NCBI RefSeq assembly: GCF_002607735.1
Contig: NZ_NBVR01000003.1
Coordinates: forward strand, 1-64,000
Direction: 5' to 3'
DNA length: 64,000 nt
Source: Proteus alimentorum
GTDB taxonomy: Bacteria > Pseudomonadota > Gammaproteobacteria > Enterobacterales > Enterobacteriaceae
Shown: in pieces, positions 18,870 through 30,400 of the stretch
Numbering within the stretch: position 1 is the stretch's first letter
Layout: the number at the start of each line of letters is the position of its first letter
The notes under the pieces: generated by a model
What the model saw: only the letters and a program-made list of their open reading frames with translations
What the model was told of the DNA's origin: nothing
Databases searched by the model: none
Program-made: the position numbers and the translations under genes

Positions 18870-20153
18870 TTAACCTAATAACAGAGTCAATTGCTGAGCG
18901 AGCTCATTGCGAGCAACGATGGTTTGTTCCCCTGAACGCAAATCTTTCACTGCAACAGTGCCGGCATTAATTTCATCTTCGCCTAAAATCAGAGCAATTT
19001 TAGCGCCTTGTTTATCGGCACGTCCTAACTGCTTTTTAAAGTTGCCATTACCATGATTCGTCATTAAACGTAATGTTGGTAATTGATCACGAATTTCTTC
19101 AGCCAGCATTAATGCTGCACTTTGGCTCTTTTCACCAAATGAAGCGAGGTAAACATCAGCAACATTAGTCTCTGCAACAAATTCAGGGTTAACCGCTTGA
19201 ACTAATAAGATCATGCGCTCCATCCCCATAGCAAAGCCAACTGCTGGTGTTGGATGTCCACCAAGTTGTTTCACAAGACCATCATAACGGCCACCCGCAC
19301 ACACTGTTCCTTGTGAACCTAACGCGCTAGTTACCCACTCAAAAACAGTACGGTTATAATAGTCTAAACCACGAACTAAACGCTGATTAACACGATATGT
19401 AATACCAACAGCATCCAATAAGGCGCAAAGACCATCAAAGTGCGCTCTTGATTCGTCATCAAGATAATCGAAAAGTTCAGGCGCATCATTCAATAAAGTC
19501 TGAATTTCTGGATTTTTTGAGTCTAAAACACGTAATGGGTTAGAATACATACGACGTTTGCAGTCTTCATCTAACTTATCTACATGCTGCTCTAAGAAAG
19601 CAACTAACGCTTCACGATATTTAGCACGCGCTTCTAATGAACCAATAGAGTTAAGCTCTAACGTTACGTGTTCTGCAATACCTAACGCTTTCCACCAGCG
19701 TGCCGTTAGCATAATTAATTCCGCATCAATATCGGGGCCTTGTAGACCGAAGACCTCTGCACCTAACTGGTGGAATTGACGATAACGACCTTTTTGAGGG
19801 CGTTCATAACGGAACATTGGTCCTAAATACCATAAACGTTGTTCTTGATTATAAAGCAGACCATGCTCAATACCTGCACGAACACAACCGGCAGTATTTT
19901 CTGGGCGTAATGTCAGACTTTGGGTATCCTCGCCACGATCGGTAAAAGTATACATTTCTTTTTCAACAACATCGGTCACTTCACCAATTGCTCGCTGAAA
20001 TAGAGGGGTATGCTCTACGATAGGTGTTCTGATTTCACTAAAGCCGTAACCCGCTAAAATTTGTTTTAACGTATTTTCAATTTTCTGCCATACACGAGTG
20101 TCGGCAGGTAAATAGTCGTTCATACCACGAATGGCTTGGATTTTTTGTGCCAC
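18870..20153 (-). CDS. hisS: Histidyl-tRNA synthetase
   Basis: Class II aminoacyl-tRNA synthetase that charges tRNA-His; cytoplasmic homodimer. 427 residues. Class II motif 2 is in [23 protein letters not shown], the HisA motif is [15 protein letters not shown], and motif 3 is [13 protein letters not shown]; the C-terminal anticodon domain follows from about 330. The start codon is GTG, as in E. coli, aligned at [14 protein letters not shown]. First of the unit hisS-yfgM-bamB; a 122-base gap with a terminator separates it from ispG. Confidence 0.97.
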   Translation of the reverse strand: MAQKIQAIRGMNDYLPADTRVWQKIENTLKQILAGYGFSEIRTPIVEHTPLFQRAIGEVTDVVEKEMYTFTDRGEDTQSLTLRPENTAGCVRAGIEHGLLYNQEQRLWYLGPMFRYERPQKGRYRQFHQLGAEVFGLQGPDIDAELIMLTARWWKALGIAEHVTLELNSIGSLEARAKYREALVAFLEQHVDKLDEDCKRRMYSNPLRVLDSKNPEIQTLLNDAPELFDYLDDESRAHFDGLCALLDAVGITYRVNQRLVRGLDYYNRTVFEWVTSALGSQGTVCAGGRYDGLVKQLGGHPTPAVGFAMGMERMILLVQAVNPEFVAETNVADVYLASFGEKSQSAALMLAEEIRDQLPTLRLMTNHGNGNFKKQLGRADKQGAKIALILGEDEINAGTVAVKDLRSGEQTIVARNELAQQLTLLLG

Positions 20154-20237
20154 TTTTCTTCTCTAATAGTTATTAATTGATTGTTAGGCTGATTATAGAA
20201 GCGAAATCAATCAGTATTCAATGTGAAATCAATAGTA

Positions 20238-20265
20238 AAACTGGCTCATTAATCAATGAGCCAGT
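20238..20265. terminator. Terminator between ispG and hisS
   Basis: Perfect 12-bp stem AACTGGCTCATT / AATGAGCCAGTT with AATC loop, 10 bases after the ispG stop. The stronger T run (TTTTTT) is on the plus strand; on the minus strand TTTTAC follows. Confidence 0.75.
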
Positions 20266-20275
20266 TTTTTGAGTG

Positions 20276-21397
20276 TTATTTGTCCAATTGATTTATGTTT
20301 ATACGCATACTGTCATCAAGCATTGACGCTTTAGCACGAATTTTGGCTTCTAATAAATCAATCATATTAACGTTATCAAGACGCTCTTTTTGTCTCACGC
20401 CATCTTCATAAAAACCACTGCGTGTTTTAGCGCCAGTTACACCTAATGTTGAAACTTCAGCTTCGCCCGGTCCATTAACAACACAACCAATAATAGAAAC
20501 ATCCATAGGTGTGATGATATCTTCCAAACGTTGCTCTAGTTCGTTGACGGTTCCAATAACATCAAATTCTTGACGGGAACACGTTGGGCAAGCAATAAAG
20601 TTAATTCCGCGAGAGCGAATACGTAAGGATTTGAGAATATCAAAACCAACTTTAACTTCTTCAACCGGATCCGCGGCTAACGAGATCCTTAATGTATCGC
20701 CGATACCTTCTGATAATAAGATCCCAAGGCCAATCGCAGATTTAACCGATCCCGCTCTTGCGCCACCCGCTTCGGTGATCCCAAGATGCAGAGGTTGATC
20801 TATTTTTTTCGCTAATAAACGGTAAGAATCAACAGCAAGGAAAACATCAGAAGCTTTTACGCTAACTTTAAATTGTTCAAAGTTCAGCTTATCAAGGATA
20901 TCTACATGGCGCATTGCTGATTCAACTAACGCTTCGGGTGTTGGCTCGCCGTATTTCTCTTGAATATCTTTTTCAAGTGAACCACCGTTTACGCCAATAC
21001 GAATAGGAATATTGTTGTGACGAGCACAATCAACCACTTGGCGAATACGTTCTTCACTACCAATATTTCCCGGATTGATACGCAAACAATCAACACCATA
21101 TTCAGCGACTTTTAATGCGATACGGTAGTCAAAATGAATGTCAGCGACTAAAGGCACATTAACTTGTTGCTTAATTAGTTTGAATGCTTCCGCAGCATCC
21201 ATTGTGGGTACGGAAACACGAACAATATCCACCCCTACACGTTCCAGAGATTTTATCTGGCGAACAGTCGCTTCTACGTCTGTCGTTCGTGTATTCGTCA
21301 TCGACTGTACCGCGATAGGTGCACCATCGCCAATAGGTACATTGCCCACATAAATTCGTGTCGATTTGCGACGAATAATAGGTGATTCTTTATGCAT
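20276..21397 (-). CDS. ispG: 4-hydroxy-3-methylbut-2-enyl diphosphate synthase (IspG/GcpE)
   Basis: Iron-sulfur enzyme of the MEP isoprenoid pathway; converts methylerythritol cyclodiphosphate to HMBPP with a [4Fe-4S] cluster. 373 residues. Cluster cysteines are visible in [13 protein letters not shown] and [13 protein letters not shown]; the N-terminal TIM barrel shows [28 protein letters not shown] and [10 protein letters not shown]. Depends on the isc system encoded at 34898-40479. Lies 47 bases after rodZ on the same strand, as in E. coli, probably one transcript with the genes upstream. Confidence 0.97.
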   Translation of the reverse strand: MHKESPIIRRKSTRIYVGNVPIGDGAPIAVQSMTNTRTTDVEATVRQIKSLERVGVDIVRVSVPTMDAAEAFKLIKQQVNVPLVADIHFDYRIALKVAEYGVDCLRINPGNIGSEERIRQVVDCARHNNIPIRIGVNGGSLEKDIQEKYGEPTPEALVESAMRHVDILDKLNFEQFKVSVKASDVFLAVDSYRLLAKKIDQPLHLGITEAGGARAGSVKSAIGLGILLSEGIGDTLRISLAADPVEEVKVGFDILKSLRIRSRGINFIACPTCSRQEFDVIGTVNELEQRLEDIITPMDVSIIGCVVNGPGEAEVSTLGVTGAKTRSGFYEDGVRQKERLDNVNMIDLLEAKIRAKASMLDDSMRININQLDK

Positions 21398-21444
21398 TGA
21401 TTAATTCTCCCATGCTTCCATGCTTGCTCAAATGTGTAGTCAGA

Positions 21445-22413
21445 TTAAGCGCTCGGTACTGTTATTTTTGCTATTTTTCCAGTGAAACGGCTTAAATCAA
21501 CAGATTCGCCATTAAACTGTAAGCGAGTAACAGAAGGTGCGCCTATTTTTAGTTTATAAGGTTGCTCACCATCAAATTCCAAACGATCACCCGCTTTCTT
21601 AATACCATTAAATAAGACTTTATTTTGAGCATTACGAACTTCTAACCAACATTCACCATCAAACATAAGAACCAATTGATTCGCAATAGCAGGTGCTTCC
21701 GATGAGGTAGATTCTTGTGCTGAATTTGCTCGAGAAGTTGTTGATGTTGTTAGAGGTGATACTGGTAATGGAACCGTTCTCACTTCTGTTGGTGCTGGTG
21801 ACGTCGTTTCAGTCGTTGGTGATGTAGCGACATTATTCGCCTGATTATCAACTAATGGCGACGCAGGTACTTGTAAATTATCACCTTCAGATGTTGACGT
21901 ATTATCTAAGGCTGCTAAAGGAGAATCTATCGTGTTGGTGTTTTCTTGTGTACTATTTTGCCCTATGTCTTGAGATGCCATAGAGACTAATTCTTGTTGA
22001 TCAGCCTGATGACCTTGCCACCACCAAACACCCACAAGAGCAACCATAACAATCAAAATCACCCATGTGATTTTCATTAGCCAACCTTCACGTTTTTTAT
22101 GACGTTTGCCTAATGAGTAATTTTGTGTGGTTGTCATTCTAATTTGTTTGACAGGCGCTTGTTGGTCGATAAAACCTAGGATGTCTTTTTCAGGAACGCC
22201 AACTAACTTAGCGTAAGAACGCATGTATCCGCGTAAAAATGTTGGTGCAATATCAGAAGAAACGGAGTCTGTTTCAATTTCGCGCACTGTTGATAACTTC
22301 AAACAAAGTCGATCAGCAACAGTTTGTTGTGTTAGCCCCACCTTTTCTCGTGCCTGGCGTAAAAGTTGACCCGCTGTTAATTTCACTTCTTCGGTTTTGT
22401 TTTCAGTATTCAT
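21445..22413 (-). CDS. rodZ: Cell-shape protein RodZ
   Basis: Bitopic membrane protein that links MreB filaments to the cell-wall elongation machinery. 322 residues from the ATG at 22413 (MNTENKTEEV), which is where homology to E. coli RodZ begins; an upstream in-frame ATG (22473) would add a stretch with no homology. Order: Cro/C1-type HTH (about 15-75, GQLLRQAREKVGLTQQTVADRLCL), basic juxtamembrane SLGKRHKKREGW, one transmembrane segment (about 112-132), a long Ser/Thr/Pro-rich periplasmic linker, and a C-terminal DUF4115 beta domain (CWLEVRNAQNKVLFNGIKKAGD). Between ispG and the pilW-like gene. Confidence 0.95.
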   Translation of the reverse strand: MNTENKTEEVKLTAGQLLRQAREKVGLTQQTVADRLCLKLSTVREIETDSVSSDIAPTFLRGYMRSYAKLVGVPEKDILGFIDQQAPVKQIRMTTTQNYSLGKRHKKREGWLMKITWVILIVMVALVGVWWWQGHQADQQELVSMASQDIGQNSTQENTNTIDSPLAALDNTSTSEGDNLQVPASPLVDNQANNVATSPTTETTSPAPTEVRTVPLPVSPLTTSTTSRANSAQESTSSEAPAIANQLVLMFDGECWLEVRNAQNKVLFNGIKKAGDRLEFDGEQPYKLKIGAPSVTRLQFNGESVDLSRFTGKIAKITVPSA

Positions 22414-22487
22414 TAGCAATCTAGGCACTGTGGCTATTGGATGTTTAACATTGATGAACTCGCAAAAGCACAAAGTACCTTAACGTA

Positions 22488-22922
22488 TCACCGCGAATTT
22501 TTTGATATTTTATTATCACTTTGCTGACAGACCAAATAATCTGGCGGTATATCCTCAATTAACACACTATTATTGTTTAATAGTTTTTGTTCACAAAGGA
22601 AATTACCATAAAGCCTTAATACATTAACATTTACTGGCTTCGAGTTCATCGCTAATTTGTAATAATCTAACGCTTGAATAGAATTTCCCAATAACTGCGA
22701 TGTTAACGCCATTCCTAAATTTGCATCGGAGTGATTTGGCATCACCGATAACACTTTTTGGAAATGATATTGCGCTATTTGATATTGTCTTTCAGCTAAA
22801 TAAGCATCACCTAATTGTAAACGTGTAGACACTGCAACACGCTCTTGATTGGCTGATGATTGACAACCGAGTGTCAATAACATCAAGCCAATAGTTATAA
22901 CTACTGATGATATCCTTATCAT
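22488..22922 (-). CDS. Shortened PilW/PilF-like TPR lipoprotein
   Basis: 144 residues. N-terminal signal peptide with a weak lipobox (LTLG-Cys), then about two TPR units (LQLGDAYLAERQYQIAQYHFQKVL and the next one with ALTSQLLGNSIQALDYYKLAM), ending after VLRLYGNFLCEQ. PilW/PilF proteins, which stabilise type IV pili, sit in this same place (rlmN-pilW-rodZ-ispG) in many gammaproteobacteria but are usually about 250 residues with more TPR units. I find no continuation in other frames before rodZ, so this is a shortened form. No type IV pilus genes are in the window. The ATG at 22922 is used because AAGGA is eight bases ahead. Confidence 0.75.
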   Translation of the reverse strand: MIRISSVVITIGLMLLTLGCQSSANQERVAVSTRLQLGDAYLAERQYQIAQYHFQKVLSVMPNHSDANLGMALTSQLLGNSIQALDYYKLAMNSKPVNVNVLRLYGNFLCEQKLLNNNSVLIEDIPPDYLVCQQSDNKISKNSR

Positions 22923-23010
22923 CGTCATATTCCTTAAATAAATTCATCCTTGTTCTCTCTACATCGCGATTATGTAATACACTTCACAAAGAAAGAGATA
23001 TCCAACTGTA

Positions 23011-24192
23011 TCAGACTGCTTTTACTGAAATTAGTTCACCTTGTTGGCGTTTTTTCAGTGTGCGTTTTGTACGGTCAATAACATCACCCGCTAATTGCCC
23101 ACAAGCCGCATCGATATCATCGCCACGCGTTTTACGTACAATCGTCGTAAAGCCATATTCCATTAATACTTTAGAAAAACGGTCAATACGGCTATTAGAA
23201 CTACGTCCATATGGCGCACCTGGGAACGGGTTCCATGGAATTAAGTTAATTTTACATGGTGTGTCTTTTAAAAGTTCAGCTAATTGATGAGCTTGATCTG
23301 TGCTGTCATTAATATGATCAAGCATGACATACTCAATCGTCACTCGCCCTTGATTCGCGTTTGATTTCGCAATATAACGACGAACACCTTCAAGAAACAT
23401 TTCAATATTGTATTTCTTGTTAATTGGAACGATCTCATCACGAATTTCATCAGTTGGTGCATGTAATGAAATGGCTAAAGCTACATCAACCGCATCACCT
23501 AGTTTATCTAATGCAGGTACAACACCTGATGTAGAAACAGTGACACGACGTTTAGATAGACCAAAACCGAAATCATCCATCATGATTTCAAGTGCTGGAA
23601 TAACATTATTTAAATTCAGTAATGGCTCCCCCATTCCCATCATAACGACGTTAGTAATAGGGCGACGGCCGGTCTCTTTTAATGAGCCAATAATTTTAGC
23701 TGCACGCCAAACTTGCCCAATAATTTCAGACACTTTCAAGTTACGGTTAAAACCTTGCTGTGCAGTTGAACAGAACTTGCACTCTAAAGCACAACCCACT
23801 TGAGAAGAAACACATAATGTTGCGCGATCATCTTCTGGGATATACACAGTTTCTACTTGTTGATCACCAACTTTAATTGCCCATTTAATCGTGCCATCTG
23901 TTGAACGTTGTTCTTCAGAAACTTCAGGTGCTTTAATTTCAGCAATTTCTTTTAATTTATTGCGTAACACCTTGTTGATATCTGTCATTTGATCAAAATC
24001 GTCATAACAGTAGTGGTACATCCACTTCATAATTTGGTCAGCACGGAAAGGTTTTTCGCCCATAGAGACAAAAAGCTCACGCATCTGTTTACGATTTAAA
24101 TCTAACAGATTAATTTTAGTTTTTTGATTCACAGTATTTTCTTTAGAAACAGCGACAGAAGCGCTTGGCGCTGGGGTGGTAGATTGGGTCAT
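23011..24192 (-). CDS. rlmN: Dual-specificity 23S rRNA/tRNA adenosine-C2 methyltransferase RlmN
   Basis: Radical SAM enzyme that methylates C2 of A2503 in 23S rRNA and A37 in some tRNAs, aiding translational accuracy. 393 residues. The radical SAM triad is CALECKFC (Cys134, 138, 141); the methyl-carrying and resolving cysteines lie in the C-terminal [12 protein letters not shown] and in the C at about 127 (LCVSSQVG region by family). Compared with E. coli it has a short Ala/Ser/Thr-rich N-terminal tail (first 25 residues). Next to ndk upstream and the pilW-like gene downstream. Confidence 0.96.
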   Translation of the reverse strand: MTQSTTPAPSASVAVSKENTVNQKTKINLLDLNRKQMRELFVSMGEKPFRADQIMKWMYHYCYDDFDQMTDINKVLRNKLKEIAEIKAPEVSEEQRSTDGTIKWAIKVGDQQVETVYIPEDDRATLCVSSQVGCALECKFCSTAQQGFNRNLKVSEIIGQVWRAAKIIGSLKETGRRPITNVVMMGMGEPLLNLNNVIPALEIMMDDFGFGLSKRRVTVSTSGVVPALDKLGDAVDVALAISLHAPTDEIRDEIVPINKKYNIEMFLEGVRRYIAKSNANQGRVTIEYVMLDHINDSTDQAHQLAELLKDTPCKINLIPWNPFPGAPYGRSSNSRIDRFSKVLMEYGFTTIVRKTRGDDIDAACGQLAGDVIDRTKRTLKKRQQGELISVKAV

Positions 24193-24278
24193 GACATTGC
24201 CTCGTTGTTACACTATGCGGCCTGCATTAGCCTTGATGCTAATGGGATACTTATATATTTGTATAATTAAACAATAAT

Positions 24279-24308
24279 AAAAACGCCCTGTTAATTATCA
24301 AACAGGGC
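24279..24308 (-). terminator. Rho-independent terminator of ndk
   Basis: Stem CGCCCTGTT / AACAGGGCG with 7-8 base loop (24284-24308); on the minus strand followed by TTTTTATT. So rlmN has its own promoter or is read only by run-through. Confidence 0.85.
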
Positions 24309-24347
24309 GCCGCATTGTACTGTTTTTCGCGTAGAGATGCTAATAAA

Positions 24348-24773
24348 TTAGCGCGCGCAAACTTCGTTTTCAGTGAAGAAGTATGCGATTTCACGAGCAG
24401 CAGAAGCTTCTGAATCTGAACCGTGTACCGCATTTTCAGTAAAGCTATCAGCGTAGTCAGCACGTAATGTACCCGCTAATGCGTTGTCTGGGTTAGTTGC
24501 ACCCATCAGATCACGGTGACGTTGGATCGCATTTTCACCTTCTAACACTTGAACCATGATTGGGCCAGAAGTCATAAATTCAACTAAACCGTCAAAGAAA
24601 GGACGGCCTTTGTGTTCTTCATAAAAGCCTTCAGCTTGTTCACGCGTTAAATGCAGCATTTTAGCGCCAATAATGCTAAAGCCTGCACTTTCAAAACGGT
24701 GATAGATAGCACCGATAACATTTTTTTTCACTGCGTTTGGTTTGATAATAGAAAATGTGCGCTGAATAGCCAT
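24348..24773 (-). CDS. ndk: Nucleoside diphosphate kinase
   Basis: Transfers the gamma-phosphate of NTPs to NDPs, balancing nucleotide pools. 141 residues, as in E. coli (143). The phosphorylated histidine lies in the signature [20 protein letters not shown], and the N-terminal strand is [18 protein letters not shown]. Start ATG preceded by AGAGGTAAGAC. Monocistronic, upstream of rlmN. Confidence 0.97.
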   Translation of the reverse strand: MAIQRTFSIIKPNAVKKNVIGAIYHRFESAGFSIIGAKMLHLTREQAEGFYEEHKGRPFFDGLVEFMTSGPIMVQVLEGENAIQRHRDLMGATNPDNALAGTLRADYADSFTENAVHGSDSEASAAREIAYFFTENEVCAR

Positions 24774-25117
24774 GTCTTACCTCTAAATTATTTTATTAAT
24801 GATAACTTTTGTTATCTCTTTTATCGCAGATCATGGAAAAACGAATCAAAAACCGCATTCCCTGCAAAAAATAGTGCTCGATTATAGGAGGATAAAAATG
24901 AATTGCACAGATTGAATATCCTTTTTTTTTAAAAAACTGTGGCAAAAAAGTTATAAATTATCGATCTAATCACATTTTTGACGTTTTCCATGTCCAAACT
25001 AGAAAATACGAATAAAAAAGAACCAAAATAATTCTCAATAAATAGTCTATTTATCTTTATTAAAAAGCCTATTTTAGTGAGAAATTACTCAGTTCTCGTT
25101 TATTTCATCGTTTTAGT
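24774..25117. other. AT-rich region between pbpC and ndk
   Basis: About 340 bases holding the ndk promoter and the end of the pbpC transcript. A weak GAGAA/TTCTC stem (about 25079-25096) could end pbpC. I see no gene and cannot fix promoter boxes. Confidence 0.5.
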
Positions 25118-27439
25118 TTAACGAAATATAAAATTAACCATATCCGTTTGACCACTTAGATCAAGCACTGAAAGCTGGTACTTACCTCGTTTCTCTAATA
25201 AATAAGAGAATGTTTCCCCGTTTTCTGTTTTACCTATTTGCTCACCATTTAAAAACCACCATTGCATACCACTTCCACCTTGCGTGGAAACGGTTATTTC
25301 GAGATTAGTTTCACCGGGTAATGGCCTTAATAAATCACCCGCACGAATACCCGAGATAAATAAAGGAATAATATCTTCTTTAATTGGTGGGCAAGTTTCA
25401 GAAATCAGCGGCAGTCGTCTCGCTCTACGCTCTTTTTCAGGCAACCATGCTTCTAATGCGATCGGCCATAAAGCAATATCTTTTAGCTCTGCGTTAGGGC
25501 AATTAGGTCCAGTACGTTTACCTTCATCATCTAACCAAATTTTTTCGTTGATCCCCAAAATACCTTCTTGGCTATCATTCACTAGAGTTGGCGGAATGGT
25601 GTTATCTAAGATCCAGCTTCGGCGACTGACTCTACAATTACTGTCTTCTTTAGGTAATGCTTTACCTGTCGGCCAACAAATTGTTGCTGCCGTTACACTA
25701 TTAGGACGTAAATCTATTGGTGGTCTTTGTTTATTTTGATAGAAATAGCCAGTTAATAAGTTATTGACCTGATTCATAATAGGAACAGCCGTCGCAAAAC
25801 CAAATTGCCCTGCAACAGGTGTTCCATCCGGTCTTCCTACCCAAACACCTATGGTATAGCGTGCATTCACACCGATAGACCACGCATCCCGATAACCATA
25901 ACTTGTCCCTGTTTTCCAAGCCAAAGGAACAACGGGTGAAATAGCACTATCTGGGCGAGGTCTGGCTTCTCCAGCTAATATGCGCCTAACAATCCACGCT
26001 GCTCCTTGTGACATCAACTCTCGGTTTTCTATTATTTGTTCCGGTTTAAAACGTAATGGTGCTGTTTTTCCTTGCCTTGCTAATGCACTAAAGGCGGAAA
26101 CAAGCTCGTCCATTCGTGTTGCAGTTCCTCCTAAAATCAGCGCTAAATTTGGCTCTGAGCCATAAGGAAAGCGCATTTCAAGATGGTTATGACGCAATTT
26201 TGCTGCAAATTTCTTCGCGCCATACACTTCGATAAGTTGTACCGCGGGCAAATTTAAAGAGCGACTTAATGCTTCACTGGCACTGACTGCGCCATTAAAA
26301 TCAGAGTCAAAATTACCAGGACGATAATTATCAAATCGGCGAGGAACATCTTGTAAAAGTGATTCTGCATGAATAAGCCCTTCATCTAATGCGAGTGCAT
26401 AAATAAATGGCTTTAATGTTGAACCAGGCGAGCGCCATGCACTAATCATATCGACATGACCAAAGCGCGAGTTGTCATTAAAATCGGCAGAACCGACATA
26501 CCCTTTCACACTCATATCCGTATGATCAACAACGAGGATGGCTAAGGATGTTTTATCCGCTAATTGATACTTCCATTGATTCGCAATATCTTCGAGTTGT
26601 CGTTGAATATTAATATCAATCGTTGTTGTAATAACAGGCTCTCGCTTTTCGTTATACATACGACGAGCCAGCAATGGTGCTAATTGCGGTGTTTGCCTTG
26701 GTGCTAATAAAACCTGTTCTTCTTTGATTTCATCAACTTTTTCTTGTGACCATATTTGATACTCTGCCAACCTATCTAATACTTTATCTCTGGCTGCTTG
26801 GGCTCGTTCAGGGTATCTATCTGGCCGCAAACGGCTTGGAGCTTGTGGCAATACTGCCATTAATGTCGCCTCTCCCGCAGATAAATCAGCGGGTGATTTG
26901 CCTAAATAAGCCCAACTTGCTGCACCAATGCCTTCTAACGTACCGCCAAAGGGGGCTCTATTGAGGTAAATCTCTAGAATTTCATCTTTTGAGTAATACC
27001 ACTCTAATTGCAAGGTGCGCCAAAGCTGTTTGATTTTTCCCCTTAAAGTACGGGAGTGAGGATCAATAAGGCGAGCCACTTGCATTGATAACGTGCTTCC
27101 GCCCGACACTATTCTTCCTGAGCTTAGATCTTGCCACGCTGCGCGTAATATCGCCATGGGATTAACACCGGGATGCTGATAAAACCAGCGATCTTCATAA
27201 GTAATCAAGGCATCTAAATATTCAGGAGAGACATCAGCGAGTTTGACATGATAACGCCATACCCCCTCTTTATCGGCAAAGCGCCAAAGAGGTGTACCAT
27301 CTTGCGCTGTAACGATAGTTGCAATTTGGGGTTCAGGATCAGGGAGAGGCCAAATTTTATCTGCGATCCAGACTAAAATCGGCGTTGCTAGCAAAAAAAT
27401 AATGATAACAGCAATAAGCCGTTTATATCCTAGTTTCAT
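25118..27439 (-). CDS. pbpC: Penicillin-binding protein 1C
   Basis: Bifunctional class A peptidoglycan synthase of the inner membrane. 773 residues: cytoplasmic tail, membrane anchor (about 7-27), glycosyltransferase domain with catalytic Glu82 in YEDRWFYQHPGVNP, transpeptidase domain with the active serine in SPGSTLKP (Ser340) and KTGTS (509-513), and a C-terminal BiPBP_C beta domain (about 690-773). The catalytic motifs are complete. Paired with yfhM as in E. coli; the pair is proposed to repair wall damage after the outer barrier is breached (established proposal for bacterial alpha-2-macroglobulins). 48 bases downstream of yfhM, separated by a terminator stem. Confidence 0.96.
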   Translation of the reverse strand: MKLGYKRLIAVIIIFLLATPILVWIADKIWPLPDPEPQIATIVTAQDGTPLWRFADKEGVWRYHVKLADVSPEYLDALITYEDRWFYQHPGVNPMAILRAAWQDLSSGRIVSGGSTLSMQVARLIDPHSRTLRGKIKQLWRTLQLEWYYSKDEILEIYLNRAPFGGTLEGIGAASWAYLGKSPADLSAGEATLMAVLPQAPSRLRPDRYPERAQAARDKVLDRLAEYQIWSQEKVDEIKEEQVLLAPRQTPQLAPLLARRMYNEKREPVITTTIDINIQRQLEDIANQWKYQLADKTSLAILVVDHTDMSVKGYVGSADFNDNSRFGHVDMISAWRSPGSTLKPFIYALALDEGLIHAESLLQDVPRRFDNYRPGNFDSDFNGAVSASEALSRSLNLPAVQLIEVYGAKKFAAKLRHNHLEMRFPYGSEPNLALILGGTATRMDELVSAFSALARQGKTAPLRFKPEQIIENRELMSQGAAWIVRRILAGEARPRPDSAISPVVPLAWKTGTSYGYRDAWSIGVNARYTIGVWVGRPDGTPVAGQFGFATAVPIMNQVNNLLTGYFYQNKQRPPIDLRPNSVTAATICWPTGKALPKEDSNCRVSRRSWILDNTIPPTLVNDSQEGILGINEKIWLDDEGKRTGPNCPNAELKDIALWPIALEAWLPEKERRARRLPLISETCPPIKEDIIPLFISGIRAGDLLRPLPGETNLEITVSTQGGSGMQWWFLNGEQIGKTENGETFSYLLEKRGKYQLSVLDLSGQTDMVNFIFR

Positions 27440-27453
27440 TCAATCACTCAAAG

Positions 27454-27480
27454 GAAAAAGCCCTTTCCGAAGAAAGGGCT
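27454..27480 (-). terminator. Terminator between yfhM and pbpC
   Basis: Stem AGCCCTTTC / GAAAGGGCT with a TTCG tetraloop on the minus strand and TTTTTCC behind it, seven bases after the yfhM stop. pbpC may need its own promoter or read-through. Confidence 0.82.
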
Positions 27481-27487
27481 ACAAGAT

Positions 27488-30400
27488 TTAAGGAACAACG
27501 TCAATCTTGGTTTCTGTTGATCCTATTGCACGCCAATAAGGCACATACATAGATTCAACTTGTGGTGGTGGTACTTGATAGCTACCCGGTGTTACTGCTC
27601 TTGCTAAATAGAGCAATGTTGTCGGACGATATTTATCAACAGAGATAGCGGCAACAAAGCGATCATCACGATACTCAAGATGTTTGATATTTGCTTGTCC
27701 CATATCGTCGATAAATTCCTGCAAGTCTGCAGCACTATCACTTAAGCTTGCACTACTTGATGCTAAGTTTTGGTTTTCGATCTCAAGACCCGCAGGTAAT
27801 AAATCAACAATTAATGCATCAGGTACGTCTCTATCAGCAGAAACTTCCAGTTTAACCACCAGCATTTCACCACTTTGTAAGCGACTAGGATGAACACGGT
27901 TTCCTTTCAAATCATAATAACTACGATAGATATTTAATACATTACTATAAGGAGCCGGAGCAACTTTCGGATAGCCCACAATATTCATACGAGAATAAAT
28001 TGCGGCACCACCACGATTATTTAGCTCTAAGCCTTCTTGTAATTGTGCTGATGTTAATGTCTCATTGACTGCACGATCGCTACTGATTGCAGGAACTTGA
28101 CGATTAACAGCAACTTCCCAAGGCTGTTCTGCCATATTAATAAAGAAGCGCCCAGCAAGGTATAACGAGTTACTTTCTTGGGTTGAGAACCATTCACGGC
28201 TTGTTAAGTTATCCGATAACGTCATCACACTTGCATCACGAGATTGTGTTTCAAGGTTATTTTCACTTAACAAGGCAATAATTAATGCTTTGTCACGAAT
28301 GGTGCTACCGTAGTCGCCCAATCCATAATTATATTTACGCGGTGTTGTCACACCTTCAGCAATTAAGCTTTCAGCACGGCTGCTATCACCCATCAGTTTT
28401 AATGCGATACCTAACTGCACTAAGGCTAAGCCACTTCCAGCTTGATTACGCTCAAGATAGAGACGACGTAATTCACCTAAAGGTGCTTTTTGCTGATTTG
28501 CTAATACTAACGCAGCATAAGCCCTTGCTGAGAATCGCGCTGCATCTTGGTTAACTGCATATTCATAGTTAACTAAGTTTTTATCTTGTAAATAACGTAA
28601 TAAACGATCATTTGCACGTTTTAATGAATCAGCAGGAACTGAGTAACCTTGTTGTGATGCACGGAATAAGAAGTCGGTTGCATACGCAGTTAACCAATAT
28701 TCTTCACGCCCACCCTGATCCCATAGAGAGAATCCACCTTCTGATTTTTGCATCGTCAGTAGATGAGCAATACCTTTCTCTATAGCTGCTTTTCTATCAG
28801 CATCAGTTTGCGTTTTAATTCCCAACTGTTTCAACTCTTTTTCCGTTGAATACAGTGAAGGATAAAGCCCACTGACGGTTTGTTCTAAGCAACCATAAGG
28901 ATAAGCAAACAGCTCTCTAACATAACGCGCCACTTGTAACGGAGGACGGCTAGTCAGTAATAATTCACCTTCAAGCGTTGAGCTATTAAAGCGACTTAAA
29001 ATTTCTGATGGTAAACGCCAAGTATCACCATCTTGCAATGTACTTGCATAGTGAATAGTTTCTGCTGGGAATGCAGGGCGAACACCAATATTCCATGTAT
29101 TGTGGTAAGGTTTAATCTCTTCACCCGGTACTTTAATACCATAAATAGATAGTGAGAATTCACCTTGACCAAAGCCATGTTTCGCTTTTACTGGAATTTG
29201 AATTTGAGTACGTTCACCTTTCGTTAGCGAGACAGTTTTACTTTCTGCGCCACCTAATCCCACCAAACCTGAAGCGGTATAATTTAAGGTAATAGATTGA
29301 GCATCGTCCGTTAGATTGGTTAAATCTAAAGACAACAGTGCATTATCACCACCAGCCATAAAGCGAGGTAATGAAAGCTGAGTCACTAACGGTGCTGCAA
29401 TAACAACTGTACCTTCTTGGCTACCAAATTTATCGGCAGTCCAAGCTTGTGCCATTAAACGAACTTCACCATTAAACTCAGGAATAGGTAAAGAAACTTC
29501 ACCCTCACCTTGCGCATTTAATTTTACAGGTGCTGTTTGTTGAGCAATGATTTGCACATCCGTTAATGGCTTTTTACCACCACGAGATAATGCGGTTGCT
29601 TCACCACCGTCACCACCAAAACGCAAGTTAGCTAAACGCCCTTGCCCTTCAATTAATTGTCCGTAAACATCATATTGGTCGATGCTATAACGTTTACGAC
29701 CAAAGAAAGCATCGTAAGGATCAGGGGTTTTATACTCTGTGATATTCAATACACCAGTATCAACCGCAGAAACCAATACATTAATATTTTCAGGTAATGG
29801 CTGACCTGCAACTGGATTCGCTTTAATGCGGATTTTTAAATCTTGGTTAGGACGAATTTTTTCAGGTGCATCAAGTGAAATATCAATACGACGATTTTTA
29901 TCCTGCAATGGTAAATGTAAAATACCCACAGCACGTTTTACTGTCGCTTGCTTTGAAGTGTCTCCCGGTCTTACAACAACAGAAGTCAGATAGAGGTCGT
30001 GTCTTGCCCACTCTTTATTAATAGGCACTTCAACATCAAGCCCTTTTTCTGGTACATCAATTTCCTGCCACCATAAAGGCCCATTACTTGATTCCAATAA
30101 CACATAACCTTTACCCGGATGAGGCGCAACAATGTTTAACTTAACTTTTTCGCCCGGTAAATAACCGTCTTTATCCAGTTTCAATTTAACTTGGTCTGGT
30201 CTTACCGCACCTGTTCCCCCCGTGTTATCCATCCAAGAATAACCCGCCCAGAAACGTAGGCTACTGACCAATTCTGTTTTAGGATCGACAACTTCAATAC
30301 GATAAGAACCCCACTCAACAGGGAATGCCACTTTTGCAGTACCATCTTTCGCAATCTTGATTGTTTGCTCATCCATTTGCAGATCTTTTTCGTTATAGCC

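Noticed and set aside
22414..22487. Frameshifted remainder of the PilW-like gene
   Set aside because: Only about 70 bases before rodZ and no TPR-like continuation in any frame.
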